A stretch of 64,000 nucleotides of DNA from Pseudomonas sp. ICMP22404 (GCF_006227205.1 NZ_VCNG01000008.1:62001-126000); one strand, 5' to 3'; positions 41,829-50,628 are shown, counted from the stretch's first letter. Notes: generated by a model from the letters alone, not told the origin. Made by a program: numbers and translations.

Positions 41829-42248
41829 ATGCCCCTACGTACCGAATACCCATACCTGCAAGCCATCACCACGCGTTGGCATGACAACGACCTGTACGGT
41901 CACGTCAACAATGTCACCTACTACAGCTTCTTCGATACGGCGGTGAACACCTACCTGATCGAGGTCGGCGGCCTGGATATCCAGGGTGGGGAGGTCGTGG
42001 CGTTTGTGGTGAGTTCGGCCTGTGACTACTTTGCGTCCATCGCATTCCCCGAGCGCATTGAAGTGGGCCTGCGGGTCGGAAAGTTAGGCAGCAGTTCGGT
42101 GCAATATGAACTGGCTGTGTTCAAGGCGGGCGAGGAAGAGGCCTGCGCAGCGGGACGCTTTGTCCACGTGTTCGTGGATCGGGCGTCGAATCGGCCGGTG
42201 GCGATTCCGGATCGGTTGCGTGCGGCCCTGGAGCGGTTGGCGGTTTGA
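41829..42248 (+). CDS. Acyl-CoA thioesterase, 4HBT hot-dog family
   Basis: The 139-aa protein has the 4-hydroxybenzoyl-CoA thioesterase-type start ITTRWHDNDLYGHVNNVTYYSFFDTAVNTYL, with catalytic Asp19 or its neighbour in WHDND and the H-V-N-N helix. GLRVGKLGSSSVQYELAVFK and the FVHVFVDRASNRPVAIPD strands follow. It starts 46 nt after the dehydrogenase on the same strand and is followed by a strong terminator, so the two make a small operon for CoA-thioester metabolism. Confidence 0.9.
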   Translation: MPLRTEYPYLQAITTRWHDNDLYGHVNNVTYYSFFDTAVNTYLIEVGGLDIQGGEVVAFVVSSACDYFASIAFPERIEVGLRVGKLGSSSVQYELAVFKAGEEEACAAGRFVHVFVDRASNRPVAIPDRLRAALERLAV

Positions 42249-42253
42249 AACGA

Positions 42254-42291
42254 AAAATCGCAGCCTCCGGCGAGCGGTAGGCTGCGATTTT
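42254..42291. terminator. Bidirectional terminator between convergent genes
   Basis: AAAATCGCAGCCT and AGGCTGCGATTTT form a perfect 13-bp stem with a 12-nt loop. The A- and T-rich ends serve the thioesterase operon on one strand and the glycine-zipper gene on the other. Confidence 0.9.
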
Positions 42292-42314
42292 CAACGGCTG
42301 GTATCAGTCAGCTA

Positions 42315-42791
42315 TCAGTCGCGGTAGTAGCGGTGATGCTTGCGATGCCCGTAGGCATGGCCGCGACCCGGATGGCCGTCACGGTAGTAGCGGCGGTCTC
42401 CACGGCGACCTTCATAGCGACGATCATCATCATCGTCCTTGCCCATGTAGTTCCCCAGTGCGCCGCCGGCGCCACCGCCTGCTGCTGCACCGATCAGGCT
42501 GCCGGTGCTGCCACCCACGCTACGTCCGACCACGTTACCGCCGGCTGCACCCAGCGCGCCGCCGATCGCTGCTTCGCCACGGCTGTGCTTGTCTGCGCCG
42601 ACGGCACTACCGCCCGCGCCGCCCAGGGCCGCACCGATGGTCGAACCGGTATTGCCGCCCAGGGACTGGCCGACGACCGAACCCAAAACCCCGCCCAATG
42701 CGCCGCCGACGCCTGCTTCGGCGGTGCCGCCGGCAGACGCGACGCCACTGATCAGGCCAAGGGACAACAAGAGAATGGAGGAGAACTTCAT
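42315..42791 (-). CDS. Glycine-zipper envelope protein with acidic/basic tail
   Basis: The 158-aa protein has a signal peptide (MKFSSILLLSLGLISGVASA). About 95 residues of glycine-zipper repeats follow, of the kind GxxxGxxxG (GVGGALGGVLGSVVGQSLGG, GSLIGAAAGGGAGGALGNYMG), then a run of five Asp and a Tyr/Arg/His-rich tail (RRYEGRRGDRRYYRDG). The zipper can insert in or pack against a membrane. Similar proteins are common in Pseudomonas under names such as 'glycine zipper domain-containing' or YMGG-like, with no fixed role. Monocistronic. Confidence 0.85.
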   Translation of the reverse strand: MKFSSILLLSLGLISGVASAGGTAEAGVGGALGGVLGSVVGQSLGGNTGSTIGAALGGAGGSAVGADKHSRGEAAIGGALGAAGGNVVGRSVGGSTGSLIGAAAGGGAGGALGNYMGKDDDDDRRYEGRRGDRRYYRDGHPGRGHAYGHRKHHRYYRD

Positions 42792-42948
42792 AGAGGAGCC
42801 TCAAAGGGATGACGGCGCGATCCTGAGGCTGGCTTCGCTTGGTGACAATCGAAATCCGACGAGTAACACGACTTGTGCACAATTCTCTAAGTTATTGTTT
42901 TTCCGTCGGAACTTAATGTATTTGCACCGGTCTGTAACTACTTCAGAC

Positions 42949-42979
42949 AGGCCGTTTTCTATGGAAAACGGCCTTTTTT
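42949..42979 (+). terminator. Terminator-like hairpin
   Basis: AGGCCGTTTTC-TATG-GAAAACGGCCT is followed by a T-run on the plus strand only. It lies just past the molybdopterin oxidoreductase gene, which runs on the minus strand, where the T-run is absent; the direction of action is unclear. Confidence 0.65.
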
Positions 42980-43001
42980 GTGGGCGGATGAAAAGAAGGG
43001 G

Positions 43002-45353
43002 TCAGGCCGACTTGGCCAGGATCAATCCATTCTCGCTTGCCGCTTCCAGGCGGATCGCCACGAACTTCGAGGTTGGCGTGTCGCTGTCGTCGCCAGTGCT
43101 TTCCAGCGGTACCAATGGATTCACCTCAGGGTAGTAGGCGGCCGCTTGCCCGGCAGGGATGTCGAATGCCAGCAAGGTAAAACCCTTGACCCGCCGCTCA
43201 CGACCGTCATCCCAGAGCGAGACGATATCGGCCTTCTGTCCTGGCTTGAAGCCCAGGCGAATGATGTCGGCTTCATTGACGAACAGCACGTCACGCTGGC
43301 CTTTCACGCCACGATAACGGTCATTGAGGCCGTAGATGGTGGTGTTGTACTGGTCGTGGGAGCGCATGGACTGCAGGATCAGGTCCGGCACCTGACCGGT
43401 TGCACGGGTGCGCTCATGCACCAGATCCGCCGGCAATCGGTTGGGCTTGAAGTTGGCGCGGCCCGACGGGGTATTCCAGCGACGTGCGCTGGCGCTGTTG
43501 CCCAGGTAGAAGCCGCCGGGGTTGTGCAGCTTCTCGTTGAAATCCCGGAAGCCTGGAATGGTGTCGGCGATCAGGTCGCGGATGCGGCTGTAGTCGGCCA
43601 CCAGCCAGCTCCAGTCCACCGGGTGGCCACCACCCAGGGTGGCGGCGGCCATGCCGGCAATGATCCAGGGCTCGGAACGCATCTGGTTCGACAGGGGTTC
43701 CAATTGCCCGTTGGAGGCGTGGACCATGCTGAAAGAGTCTTCCACGGTAACCGCTTGCGAGCCGGCGGCTTGCCGGTCGATGTCGGTGCGACCCAGGCAC
43801 GGCAGGATCAAGGCTTCCTTCCCGTGGGCCAGGTGGCTGCGGTTGAGCTTGGTGCTGATCTGTACGGTCAGGTCGCAGTTGCTCAAGGCCTGGAAAGTCC
43901 GGTGACTGTCCGGGGTGGCCTGGGCGAAGTTGCCGCCCAGACCGATGAACACTTTCGCCCGGCCGTCGGCCATGGCGTGGATTGCCTCGACCACGTTGTG
44001 ACCATCCTCCCGTGGCACCTTGAACTGGAAGCGTCGCTCCAAGGCGTCGAGGAACGCTGCCGGTGGGCGCTCATTGATACCCATGGTCCGGTCGCCCTGC
44101 ACGTTGCTGTGGCCCCGAACCGGGCACAGGCCAGCGCCCGGCCGGCCGATGTTGCCGCGCAGCATCATCAGGTTGGCAATTTCCTGGATGGTTGCCACCG
44201 AGTGGCGATGTTGGGTGATGCCCATCGCCCAGCACATGATCACGTTCTTGCTGTTGGCGTACATGCGCGCCGCCTGCTCGATCTCCACCAGGGCCAGGCC
44301 CGACTGTTCGACGATCTGCTCCCACGAGGTATCGTCGACCACCGCCAGATAGTCCAGTACGTTGATGCTGTGCTCGTTGAGGAATGCGTGGTCGAACACG
44401 GCGGGAGCGCCGGTGTTTTGCGCTTCGCGTTCCCATTGCAGCAGGAATTTCGCCATGCCGCGCAAGATGGCCATGTCGCCGCCCAGGGCTGGTCGGAAAA
44501 ACGCGGTGTTGGTGGGCTTGTTGCCGTTGGTGAGCATCTCGAACGGGTTCTGCGGATGCTGGAAACGCTCCAGGCCACGCTCCTTGAGTGGGTTGATGCA
44601 CACCACCTGGGCACCGCGCTTCACTGCTTCGCGCAGCGGTTCGAGCATCCTGGGGTGGTTGGTCCCCGGGTTCTGACCCCAGACGAAAATCGCATCGGAG
44701 TGCTCGAAGTCGTCGAAGGTCACCGTGCCTTTGCCCACGCCGACGCTCTGGGACAGCGCCACACCGCTGGCTTCGTGGCACATGTTCGAGCAGTCAGGGA
44801 AGTTGTTGGTGCCGAAAGCGCGCACGAACAATTGGTACAGGTACGCCGCTTCATTGCTGGCCCGGCCGGAGGTGTAGAACTCGGCCTGGTTCGGGCTGGA
44901 CAGCCCCTGCAAGTGCTTGGCGATGAGGGCAAACGCCGCTTCCCAGCTGATGGGCTTGTAGCGATCGGTTTCGGCGTCGTAGCTCATCGGCTCCGTCAGG
45001 CGGCCCTGGTATTCGAGCCAGTAGTCGCTCTGCTCCAGCAGTGAAGTAACGCTGTGCCGGGCGAAAAATGCCTCATCGACACGGCGTTTGGTGGCTTCCC
45101 AGTTCACGGCCTTGGCGCCGTTCTCGCAGAACTTGACCATGCCGCTTTCCGGCGAGTCGCCCCAGGCACAGCCCGGGCAGTCGAAGCCGCCGTTCTGGTT
45201 GGTCTTGAGCATCATGCGGATGTTTTTCAGCGCGTTATCGCTGGTCAGCCAGGCCTGGGTAACGCTGATCAGCGCGCCCCAACCACCGGCCGGGCCTTTG
45301 TAGGGCTTATAGCGCGGTACGGGTTTCTGGTCGGCTTGTTGATGCTTGCTCAC
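43002..45353 (-). CDS. FdhF/YdeP-family molybdopterin oxidoreductase
   Basis: The 783-aa protein is a formate-dehydrogenase-alpha-like molybdoenzyme of the YdeP group. The N-terminal Cys motif is FDCPGCAWGD with Cys59, Cys62 and Cys76. Cys192 in SNMCHEASGVALSQSVGVGKG occupies the Mo-ligand (Sec/Cys) place. GQNPGTNHPRMLEPLREAVKRGAQVVCINPL and the MGD-binding GRPGAGLCPVRGHSNVQGDRTMGI also fit. It has no signal peptide and no beta or gamma subunit gene nearby, as is usual for YdeP-type proteins, whose physiological reaction is unknown (E. coli YdeP is linked to acid resistance). It is coupled to fdhD by a 4-nt overlap. Confidence 0.92.
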   Translation of the reverse strand: MSKHQQADQKPVPRYKPYKGPAGGWGALISVTQAWLTSDNALKNIRMMLKTNQNGGFDCPGCAWGDSPESGMVKFCENGAKAVNWEATKRRVDEAFFARHSVTSLLEQSDYWLEYQGRLTEPMSYDAETDRYKPISWEAAFALIAKHLQGLSSPNQAEFYTSGRASNEAAYLYQLFVRAFGTNNFPDCSNMCHEASGVALSQSVGVGKGTVTFDDFEHSDAIFVWGQNPGTNHPRMLEPLREAVKRGAQVVCINPLKERGLERFQHPQNPFEMLTNGNKPTNTAFFRPALGGDMAILRGMAKFLLQWEREAQNTGAPAVFDHAFLNEHSINVLDYLAVVDDTSWEQIVEQSGLALVEIEQAARMYANSKNVIMCWAMGITQHRHSVATIQEIANLMMLRGNIGRPGAGLCPVRGHSNVQGDRTMGINERPPAAFLDALERRFQFKVPREDGHNVVEAIHAMADGRAKVFIGLGGNFAQATPDSHRTFQALSNCDLTVQISTKLNRSHLAHGKEALILPCLGRTDIDRQAAGSQAVTVEDSFSMVHASNGQLEPLSNQMRSEPWIIAGMAAATLGGGHPVDWSWLVADYSRIRDLIADTIPGFRDFNEKLHNPGGFYLGNSASARRWNTPSGRANFKPNRLPADLVHERTRATGQVPDLILQSMRSHDQYNTTIYGLNDRYRGVKGQRDVLFVNEADIIRLGFKPGQKADIVSLWDDGRERRVKGFTLLAFDIPAGQAAAYYPEVNPLVPLESTGDDSDTPTSKFVAIRLEAASENGLILAKSA

Positions 45354-46189
45354 GCGTGTTTCTCCATCGCAGGGCTGTAGACCCGCGGCGCACTTTTTTG
45401 CGGCAGGTGGATGAGATTGAGGTTGTGTTTACGGGCCCACTGCACGGCAAGCCCGGTGGGCGACGACAGGCTTACCAGCGTCTGGATGCCGGCCCGCAAC
45501 ACCTTCTGGATCAGTTCGAGGCTGCAGCGACTGGTGACGATCGCCACGCCATCGACCACCGGAATCTGTTGCCGGACCAAGGCGCCGATCAGTTTGTCGA
45601 GAGCGTTGTGGCGGCCGATGTCTTCGCGGCCCAGTAGCAATTCGCCTTGGCCATTCATGAACAGCGCGGCATGGACGGCGCCGCAGTGCTGGCCCAGGGG
45701 CTGGAATTGGCCAATGCGCTGGCGCAGGCCATCGAGCCATTGCGCGGGTGGCAGCGGTGCGCCGGGCAATACTTTCAGGTCCGGCAACGCTTGCTCCACG
45801 GCTTCCACGCCGCAGAGGCCGCAACCACTGGTACCGGCCAGTTGCCGACGTTGTTGCTTGAGGTTCCAGAAGGCGCGGTTGGCGATGGTGACCTGGGCAT
45901 ATTGTGCCGAGCCGGTGCCGCTCAGTTGCAGGTCATAGATGTCCGACGGGTTCTCGATGATGCCGCTGCCCAGGCTGAAACCGATGATGAAATCCTCAAG
46001 ATCGGTTGGGGTGACCAGCATGACGGCCTGACTGATGCCGTTATAGGCGATCGCCAGCGCCACTTCCTCGGCCAGCGCTGTGCTGTCCGTTTGGGAGTGA
46101 TCCAGACTGCAGTAGTGATAGCTCTGGCTGGCGCTGGGCGCGGGCGTTTGCGCGGCGGGCACCGGACAGGCCGGAGGCTTGGCTTTCAT
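45350..46189 (-). CDS. fdhD: Formate dehydrogenase accessory sulfurtransferase
   Basis: The 279-aa protein carries the sulfur-transfer motif SGCGLCG with Cys123 and Cys126, preceded by DLEDFIIGFSLGSGII and followed by CGAVHAALFMNGQGELLLGREDIGRHNALDKLIGA and VTSRCSLELIQKVLRAGIQTLVSLSSPTGLAV. FdhD passes sulfur from IscS to the molybdenum cofactor of formate-dehydrogenase-type enzymes. It is the first gene of a two-gene operon with the YdeP-type enzyme, its likely client. Confidence 0.95.
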   Translation of the reverse strand: MKAKPPACPVPAAQTPAPSASQSYHYCSLDHSQTDSTALAEEVALAIAYNGISQAVMLVTPTDLEDFIIGFSLGSGIIENPSDIYDLQLSGTGSAQYAQVTIANRAFWNLKQQRRQLAGTSGCGLCGVEAVEQALPDLKVLPGAPLPPAQWLDGLRQRIGQFQPLGQHCGAVHAALFMNGQGELLLGREDIGRHNALDKLIGALVRQQIPVVDGVAIVTSRCSLELIQKVLRAGIQTLVSLSSPTGLAVQWARKHNLNLIHLPQKSAPRVYSPAMEKHA

Positions 46190-46281
46190 GGCATCACCGA
46201 CGATTCGAATAGTGATAAGACTAAATGCGGCAATCTGCCACGTCTAATCGCTATTACCGATCTATCGATAGATGACGTCGA

Positions 46282-47169
46282 TCAAGATGTAACTGTTGAT
46301 TTCTGATAGAGCGCGAAGCAGGCTTCCGCCAGCGCCGAGCGCGGGGCGCCGCGGCGCATGATGAGCCCCAGCGGAACCAGGGTTTGCGCATCGACGATGG
46401 GTTGCATGCGCAGGTCTTCGGTCAGCACGTCCAGGCCGCTGTTCAGCGGCATCACCGCGCAACACAGCCCTCCGTGTACGGCTTGCAGGAGCTGGTGCAC
46501 CGCGTCGGTTTGCAACACCGGACGGGGTGCGAGGCCGCGGATGTGGAAGTTGTGATCGATGGACTGGCGAAAATGCATGCCGCTGGTGAGCATGCCCAAG
46601 GGCAACTCGATCAGTGCTTGCCAGGTGAGTGGTTGTTCACCGAAAAAGAAATAGCGCTGGTCGTAGAGCAGGCCCATGCGGGTAGGACTGAACGACAGGG
46701 ATTCGAAGCGTTCATTGTCCAGGCGTTCGAGATAGGAAACGCCCAGGTCGATGCGGTTGTTTGCCAGTTGTTCGAGGATCTGTTCGGAGCTCAGGGACGA
46801 TAGTTCGAAATGCAGATCCGGGTGCTCGGCGTGCAGGCGTTGCATCATCGACAATGGGTCGAAGTCGGACAGCGGTACCACGCCCAGGCGCAAGGTGCCG
46901 ACCAGATTGCCACGGCAGGCTGCCGCTTCGGCCTGCAAGCCGTCATAAGCCGCCAGAACCGTGCGCGCCCAGGCCAGCACCCGTTCCCCTGGCGCGGTGA
47001 AGCCCTCGAAGCGTTGGCCGCGATTGACCAGCGGCAGGTCAAGTTCCTCTTCGAGGCTGCGCAGGCGCATCGACAAGGTGGGTTGGGTGATGTGACAGCG
47101 TGCGGCGGCTTGGCCGAAGTGGCGGGTTTCGTCCAGCGCGATGAGAAATTTCAGCTGCTTGATGTCCAT
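46282..47169 (-). CDS. LysR-family transcriptional regulator
   Basis: The 295-aa protein starts MDIKQLKFLIALDETRHFGQ at 47169 with TGGAGCG upstream. The helix-turn-helix is QAAARCHITQPTLSMRLRSLEEELDLPLV. The effector domain (about 90-290) includes LRLGVVPLSDFDPLSMMQRLHAEHPDLHFELSSLSSEQILEQLANNRIDLGVSYL. It lies directly downstream-to-upstream of fdhD on the same strand with a 92-bp gap and is divergent from lysM. It may regulate the fdhD operon; no operator is obvious. Confidence 0.9.
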   Translation of the reverse strand: MDIKQLKFLIALDETRHFGQAAARCHITQPTLSMRLRSLEEELDLPLVNRGQRFEGFTAPGERVLAWARTVLAAYDGLQAEAAACRGNLVGTLRLGVVPLSDFDPLSMMQRLHAEHPDLHFELSSLSSEQILEQLANNRIDLGVSYLERLDNERFESLSFSPTRMGLLYDQRYFFFGEQPLTWQALIELPLGMLTSGMHFRQSIDHNFHIRGLAPRPVLQTDAVHQLLQAVHGGLCCAVMPLNSGLDVLTEDLRMQPIVDAQTLVPLGLIMRRGAPRSALAEACFALYQKSTVTS

Positions 47170-47305
47170 CTTCGCTCCAGGGCGCGGGGAGATTCGAATT
47201 CTAGCGCTTGCGCGTGGCATGGTCATTGGTCGGCCGGAAACGAGGTTCGTCTCGTTCGGGTCTAGGCTGTTACGTCTGGACATTCAAACCCAGGGAGAGA
47301 ATACG

Positions 47306-47755
47306 ATGAGCCTTTTCAGTTTTTTCAAAGATGCCGGTGAAAAAATTCTCGATGCGTTGACGCCCGACAAGGCCCAGGCCAATGGTGAGGCGCTGACCCG
47401 GCACGTGCAGGACGCGCTGACAGGCATTGATACTTCGAAGATCCAGGTGAAGGTCGAGGGCGAAAAAGTCGTAGCCACGGGTGAAGCCGCGAGTCAGGAA
47501 GAGAAGGAAAAGATCCTGTTGGCGTTGGGTAATGTGGCCGGTATCAGCGGTGTCGATGACCAGATCACGGTAACCGGTCCGGTCGCGAAGGAGGCCAGAT
47601 TCGTGATGGTCGAAAAAGGCGACACCTTGAGTGCGATTGCCAAGCGTGTCTATGGCGATGCGAACAAGTACATGAAAATCTTCGAGGCCAACAAACCGAT
47701 GCTCAAGAACCCGGACAGGATCTATCCGGGGCAGTCGTTGCGCATTCCTGAGTAG
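47306..47755 (+). CDS. lysM: BON-LysM protein (potassium-binding Kbp/YgaU type)
   Basis: The 149-aa protein has a BON domain (residues about 25-90, IQVKVEGEKVVATGEAASQEEKEKILLALGNVAGISGVDDQI) and a C-terminal LysM domain (98-147, VEKGDTLSAIAKRVYGDANKYMKIFEANKPMLKNPDRIYPGQSLRIP). Length and order are the same as E. coli Kbp (YgaU), a cytoplasmic potassium sensor needed for growth in high K+. The start MSLFSFFKDAGEK at 47306 has CAGGGAGAG upstream. Confidence 0.94.
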   Translation: MSLFSFFKDAGEKILDALTPDKAQANGEALTRHVQDALTGIDTSKIQVKVEGEKVVATGEAASQEEKEKILLALGNVAGISGVDDQITVTGPVAKEARFVMVEKGDTLSAIAKRVYGDANKYMKIFEANKPMLKNPDRIYPGQSLRIPE

Positions 47756-47777
47756 ATCCAGGACCGTATAGCCCCCT

Positions 47778-47854
47778 ATCGCGAGCAGGCTCGCTCTCAC
47801 CACGGGGATCGCTGGAAACCGAGGATCCATTGTGGGAGCGAGCCTGCTCGCGAT
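47778..47854. repeat. REP pair in reversed (outward) order
   Basis: ATCGCGAGCAGGCTCGCTCT CAC comes first and TGTGGGAGCGAGCCTGCTCG CGAT second. In the other copies here the order is the opposite. It lies between convergent lysM and yrfG. Confidence 0.85.
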
Positions 47855-47867
47855 GGCGGCAGCGGAT

Positions 47868-48530
47868 TCAAAGCCCGGCAGTGAGATCCCGATAGTCCCT
47901 CAGCGCCTCGAACTCCCCCGTATCCTTCGGTCCCTTGCGGCTGTCCGGTTCGCTGACAGCCAGCAGGTGTGCCACACCGAAATCCCGGGCACTGCGCAAT
48001 ACCGGCAAGGTGTCGTCGATGAACAGGCTGCGAGCCGGATCGAAGTCCAGGTCGGCTTTCAGTGCGTCCCAGAATTGCGGGTTTTCCTTGGGGAAGCCGT
48101 AGTCGTGGGAGCTGATCAAGCGCTCGAAATAAGGGGCAAGCTCGATGCGTTCCAGCTTCAGTGACAACGAGTCGCGGTGGGCATTGGTGATCATTACCAC
48201 GCGCTTGCCAGCTCGCTGGATCGCCGCCAGGAAGGTATCGGCATCCGGGCGCAAGGCGATCAGGTGCGCGGTTTCCAGTTTCAGTTCGCGCACCGGTAGC
48301 TTCAGCTCTGTGCTCCAGAAATCCAGGCAGTACCATTGCAACTGGCCGGCGTTGCGTTCGAACAGCGGTTGCAGTTCCATCTCGGCCATGGCCCGGCTCA
48401 CGCCATGCAGTTCGGCGTAGCGCTGGGGCAGGTGTTCCATCCAGAAATGGTTGTCGTAATGCAGGTCCAGCAAGGTGCCGTCCATGTCCAGCAGCACCGT
48501 GTCGATCTCGTGCCAGGGCAGCAAGGCCAT
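47868..48530 (-). CDS. yrfG: GMP/IMP 5'-nucleotidase, HAD family
   Basis: The 220-aa HAD hydrolase shows motif I DTVLLDMDGTLLDLHYDN (Asp15, Asp17), motif II VVMITNAHRD, a Lys in DYGFPKENPQFW and motif IV SLFIDDTLPVLRSARDFG. The LDLHYDNHFW segment is typical of E. coli YrfG, a purine 5'-nucleotidase. GGAG lies upstream of the ATG. It is divergent from nudE, as the two are linked in many gammaproteobacteria. Confidence 0.92.
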   Translation of the reverse strand: MALLPWHEIDTVLLDMDGTLLDLHYDNHFWMEHLPQRYAELHGVSRAMAEMELQPLFERNAGQLQWYCLDFWSTELKLPVRELKLETAHLIALRPDADTFLAAIQRAGKRVVMITNAHRDSLSLKLERIELAPYFERLISSHDYGFPKENPQFWDALKADLDFDPARSLFIDDTLPVLRSARDFGVAHLLAVSEPDSRKGPKDTGEFEALRDYRDLTAGL

Positions 48531-48618
48531 AAAACTTCTCCAGCGGTAATCGGATATCCGCCATAAACAATCAGAATAGGCCGGGTATAGTAGCCTGCTA
48601 TCGCCCAGGGAGCCGTTT

Positions 48619-49185
48619 ATGCGCCAGAAACCCACCATACTTGATCGACGGATCGTCGCCACCAGCCGCCTGTTTTGCGTGGAGGAGTTGAAGCTGCGTT
48701 TTTCCAATGGCGTGGAGCGCACCTACGAGCGTCTGGCGGGCAAGGGCCCGGGTTATGGCGCGGTGATGATCGTGGCGATGCTCGATGCCGATCACGCGGT
48801 GTTGGTGGAAGAGTATTGCGGCGGTACCGACGCTTACGAGCTGTCGCTGCCCAAGGGCCTGGTCGAGCCGGGCGAGGACGTGCTGGCGGCGGCCGAGCGG
48901 GAGCTCAAGGAAGAGGCCGGTTTTGGCGCGCGTCAATTGGAGCTCCTGACCGAGCTGTCGTTGTCTCCCGGCTACATGAGCCAGAAAATCCAGGTGGTGC
49001 TGGCGACGGATCTGTACGAGGAACGACTGGAAGGTGACGAGCCTGAGCCGATGCGCGTGGACAAGGTCAACCTGCGCGAACTGTCATCCCTGGCGCAAAA
49101 CCCCCAATTTACCGAGGGCCGGGCCTTGGCGGCGTTGTACCTGGCCCGTGACCTGCTGACCCTGCGCGGAGCGTTCCTGGCATGA
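48619..49185 (+). CDS. nudE: ADP compounds hydrolase NudE
   Basis: The 188-aa Nudix hydrolase has its box at residues 80-102 (GLVEPGEDVLAAAERELKEE, AGF) with the metal-binding R-E-L-K-E-E pattern. The start MRQKPTILDRRIVATSRLFCVEEL is that of NudE, which cleaves ADP-ribose, NADH and diadenosine polyphosphates. The last 4 nt overlap the start of cysQ (ATGA), so both nucleotide-turnover enzymes are made together. Confidence 0.94.
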   Translation: MRQKPTILDRRIVATSRLFCVEELKLRFSNGVERTYERLAGKGPGYGAVMIVAMLDADHAVLVEEYCGGTDAYELSLPKGLVEPGEDVLAAAERELKEEAGFGARQLELLTELSLSPGYMSQKIQVVLATDLYEERLEGDEPEPMRVDKVNLRELSSLAQNPQFTEGRALAALYLARDLLTLRGAFLA

Positions 49186-50009
49186 ATTACCCCCATCCCC
49201 TGATGGCCCCGGTGGTCGAACTGGCGCTCAAGGCTGGCGAGGCAATCCTGCCTTTCTGGCGAGCCAACGTGCAAGTTGTCCACAAGGCTGACGAGTCGCC
49301 TGTCACCGCCGCGGACATGGCCGCTCACGATGTCATCGTGGCCGGGCTGGCGGCCCTGGCCCCGGAGATCCCGATCCTTTCCGAAGAGGACGCCAATATC
49401 CCCCAGGCTGTGCGCGCCGGTTGGCAACGCTGGTGGTTGGTGGATCCGCTGGATGGGACCAAGGAGTTCATTTCCGGTAGCGAGGAGTTCACCGTCAACA
49501 TTGCGTTGATCGAACGGGGACATGTGGTGTTTGGCGTGGTATCGATGCCCACCAACGATCGCTTCTACGTCGGCGGCGCGGGTTTGGGTGCCTGGCGTGG
49601 CGACAAGGGTGTCGAGCCTGTGCCGGTCGAGGTGCGTAACGTGCCGGGGCCGGGCGAAGCGTTCACCGTGGTCGCCAGTCGCCGTCATACCAGCCCGGAA
49701 CAGGAGCGTCTCCTGAGCGGTTTGAGCCAGAGCCTGGGGGAGTTGCAGCTCACCAGCATTGGCAGTTCATTGAAGTTCTGCCTGTTGGCCGAAGGCTCGG
49801 CGGATTGCTATCCGCGGCTGGCGCCGACGTCCCAGTGGGACACCGCCGCGGCCCAGGGTGTGTTGGAAGGCGCGGGCGGCGAGGTGTTGGACTTGAGGGG
49901 CGAGCGGTTCTGTTATCCGCCGCGGGAATCGCTGCTGAATGCGTCGTTCCTGGCGTTGCCGGCGAAGGCCGCGTGGCGTGAACAATTGCTGGCGCTCGCC
50001 CGTTCCTGA
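49182..50009 (+). CDS. cysQ: 3'(2'),5'-bisphosphate nucleotidase
   Basis: The 275-aa inositol-monophosphatase-family enzyme dephosphorylates PAP and PAPS, clearing the by-product of sulfate activation. Metal ligands are seen in ILSEEDA (Glu68/69, Asp70) and WLVDPLDGTKEFISGSEEFTVNIALI (Asp88, Asp91), with a third Asp in SQWDTAAAQGVLEGAGG. The start overlaps nudE. The pairing supports a role in nucleotide clean-up and sulfur assimilation. Confidence 0.94.
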   Translation: MNYPHPLMAPVVELALKAGEAILPFWRANVQVVHKADESPVTAADMAAHDVIVAGLAALAPEIPILSEEDANIPQAVRAGWQRWWLVDPLDGTKEFISGSEEFTVNIALIERGHVVFGVVSMPTNDRFYVGGAGLGAWRGDKGVEPVPVEVRNVPGPGEAFTVVASRRHTSPEQERLLSGLSQSLGELQLTSIGSSLKFCLLAEGSADCYPRLAPTSQWDTAAAQGVLEGAGGEVLDLRGERFCYPPRESLLNASFLALPAKAAWREQLLALARS

Positions 50010-50012
50010 GTC

Positions 50013-50099
50013 TGTGGGAGCAAAGCTTGCTCGCGAAACGAACGCCCCGATGTCCGAAAGACCGCATCGTTCCTATCGCGGGCAAGCCTTGCTCCCACA
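50013..50099. repeat. REPIN, GTGGGAGCAAAGCTTGCTCGCGA subtype, with an extra half-arm
   Basis: TGTGGGAGCAAAGCTTGCTC GCGA and an inverted copy ending GCCTTGCTCCCACA make the pair. At 50101-50117 a half-arm of the other family (ATCCCCTCGCCACAG) follows directly, so the two families are fused at this site. Confidence 0.85.
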
Positions 50100-50135
50100 G
50101 AGATCCCCTCGCCACAGAGGTTTGTGACAGCCCGG

Positions 50136-50591
50136 TCAGCGGTGCAACACGTACTGCCCCTCAAAGCGCACCGCCGCCTCTTCGCTGCCCTCATTTACCA
50201 CCCGCGTTTGCAGGGTCAACCGCGCCCGTCCATAGCGCTGATAGGTGGCCAGGAAGCGTTTCCAGACCTTCTCCTCAGGCGCGTCGCAGAGCACCGCCGC
50301 GTCGCGGGTGACCGGCAACGGATAGCTGATCTGCCCTTCCTGGATCACGATATGCCCGTCCTCGATGCCTTCGTCGCGCAGGGCCAGGTGCAGCCAGCCC
50401 CAGCCGCCGAGCACGGCGCCGCAATACAGGCTGCCGCCGAACATGGTGCTCTTGTGGTTGACGTTGGCCTCCAGCGGCAGGAACAGGCGCAGTTGTCGGG
50501 CCTGCCAATCGAGCACCTTGAGACCCATGTCACGGGTCAACGGGATGTCGTGGTGCAGAATCGATTCCAGGTAACGGCTGTCGCGGTTCAT
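50136..50591 (-). CDS. YiiD C-terminal-type thioesterase domain protein
   Basis: The 151-aa hot-dog protein starts MNRDSRYLESILHHDIPLTRDMGLKVLDWQARQLRLFLPLEANVNHKSTMFGGSLYCGAVLGGWGWL. The NHKSTMFGGSLY block is the hallmark of the YiiD_C family, predicted to act on acyl thioesters (FabA-like hot dog). E. coli YiiD fuses this domain to an acetyltransferase; here the domain stands alone. The start at 50591 is chosen from family length. Confidence 0.88.
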   Translation of the reverse strand: MNRDSRYLESILHHDIPLTRDMGLKVLDWQARQLRLFLPLEANVNHKSTMFGGSLYCGAVLGGWGWLHLALRDEGIEDGHIVIQEGQISYPLPVTRDAAVLCDAPEEKVWKRFLATYQRYGRARLTLQTRVVNEGSEEAAVRFEGQYVLHR

Positions 50592-50628
50592 TGCGGGGCC
50601 TCTTGCTTGAAGGGAGGACAACGATAAC

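Noticed and set aside
42978..45044. A 688-codon plus-strand frame opposite the YdeP-type gene
   Set aside because: The protein motifs are all on the minus strand; the plus frame has no start signal and no family features.
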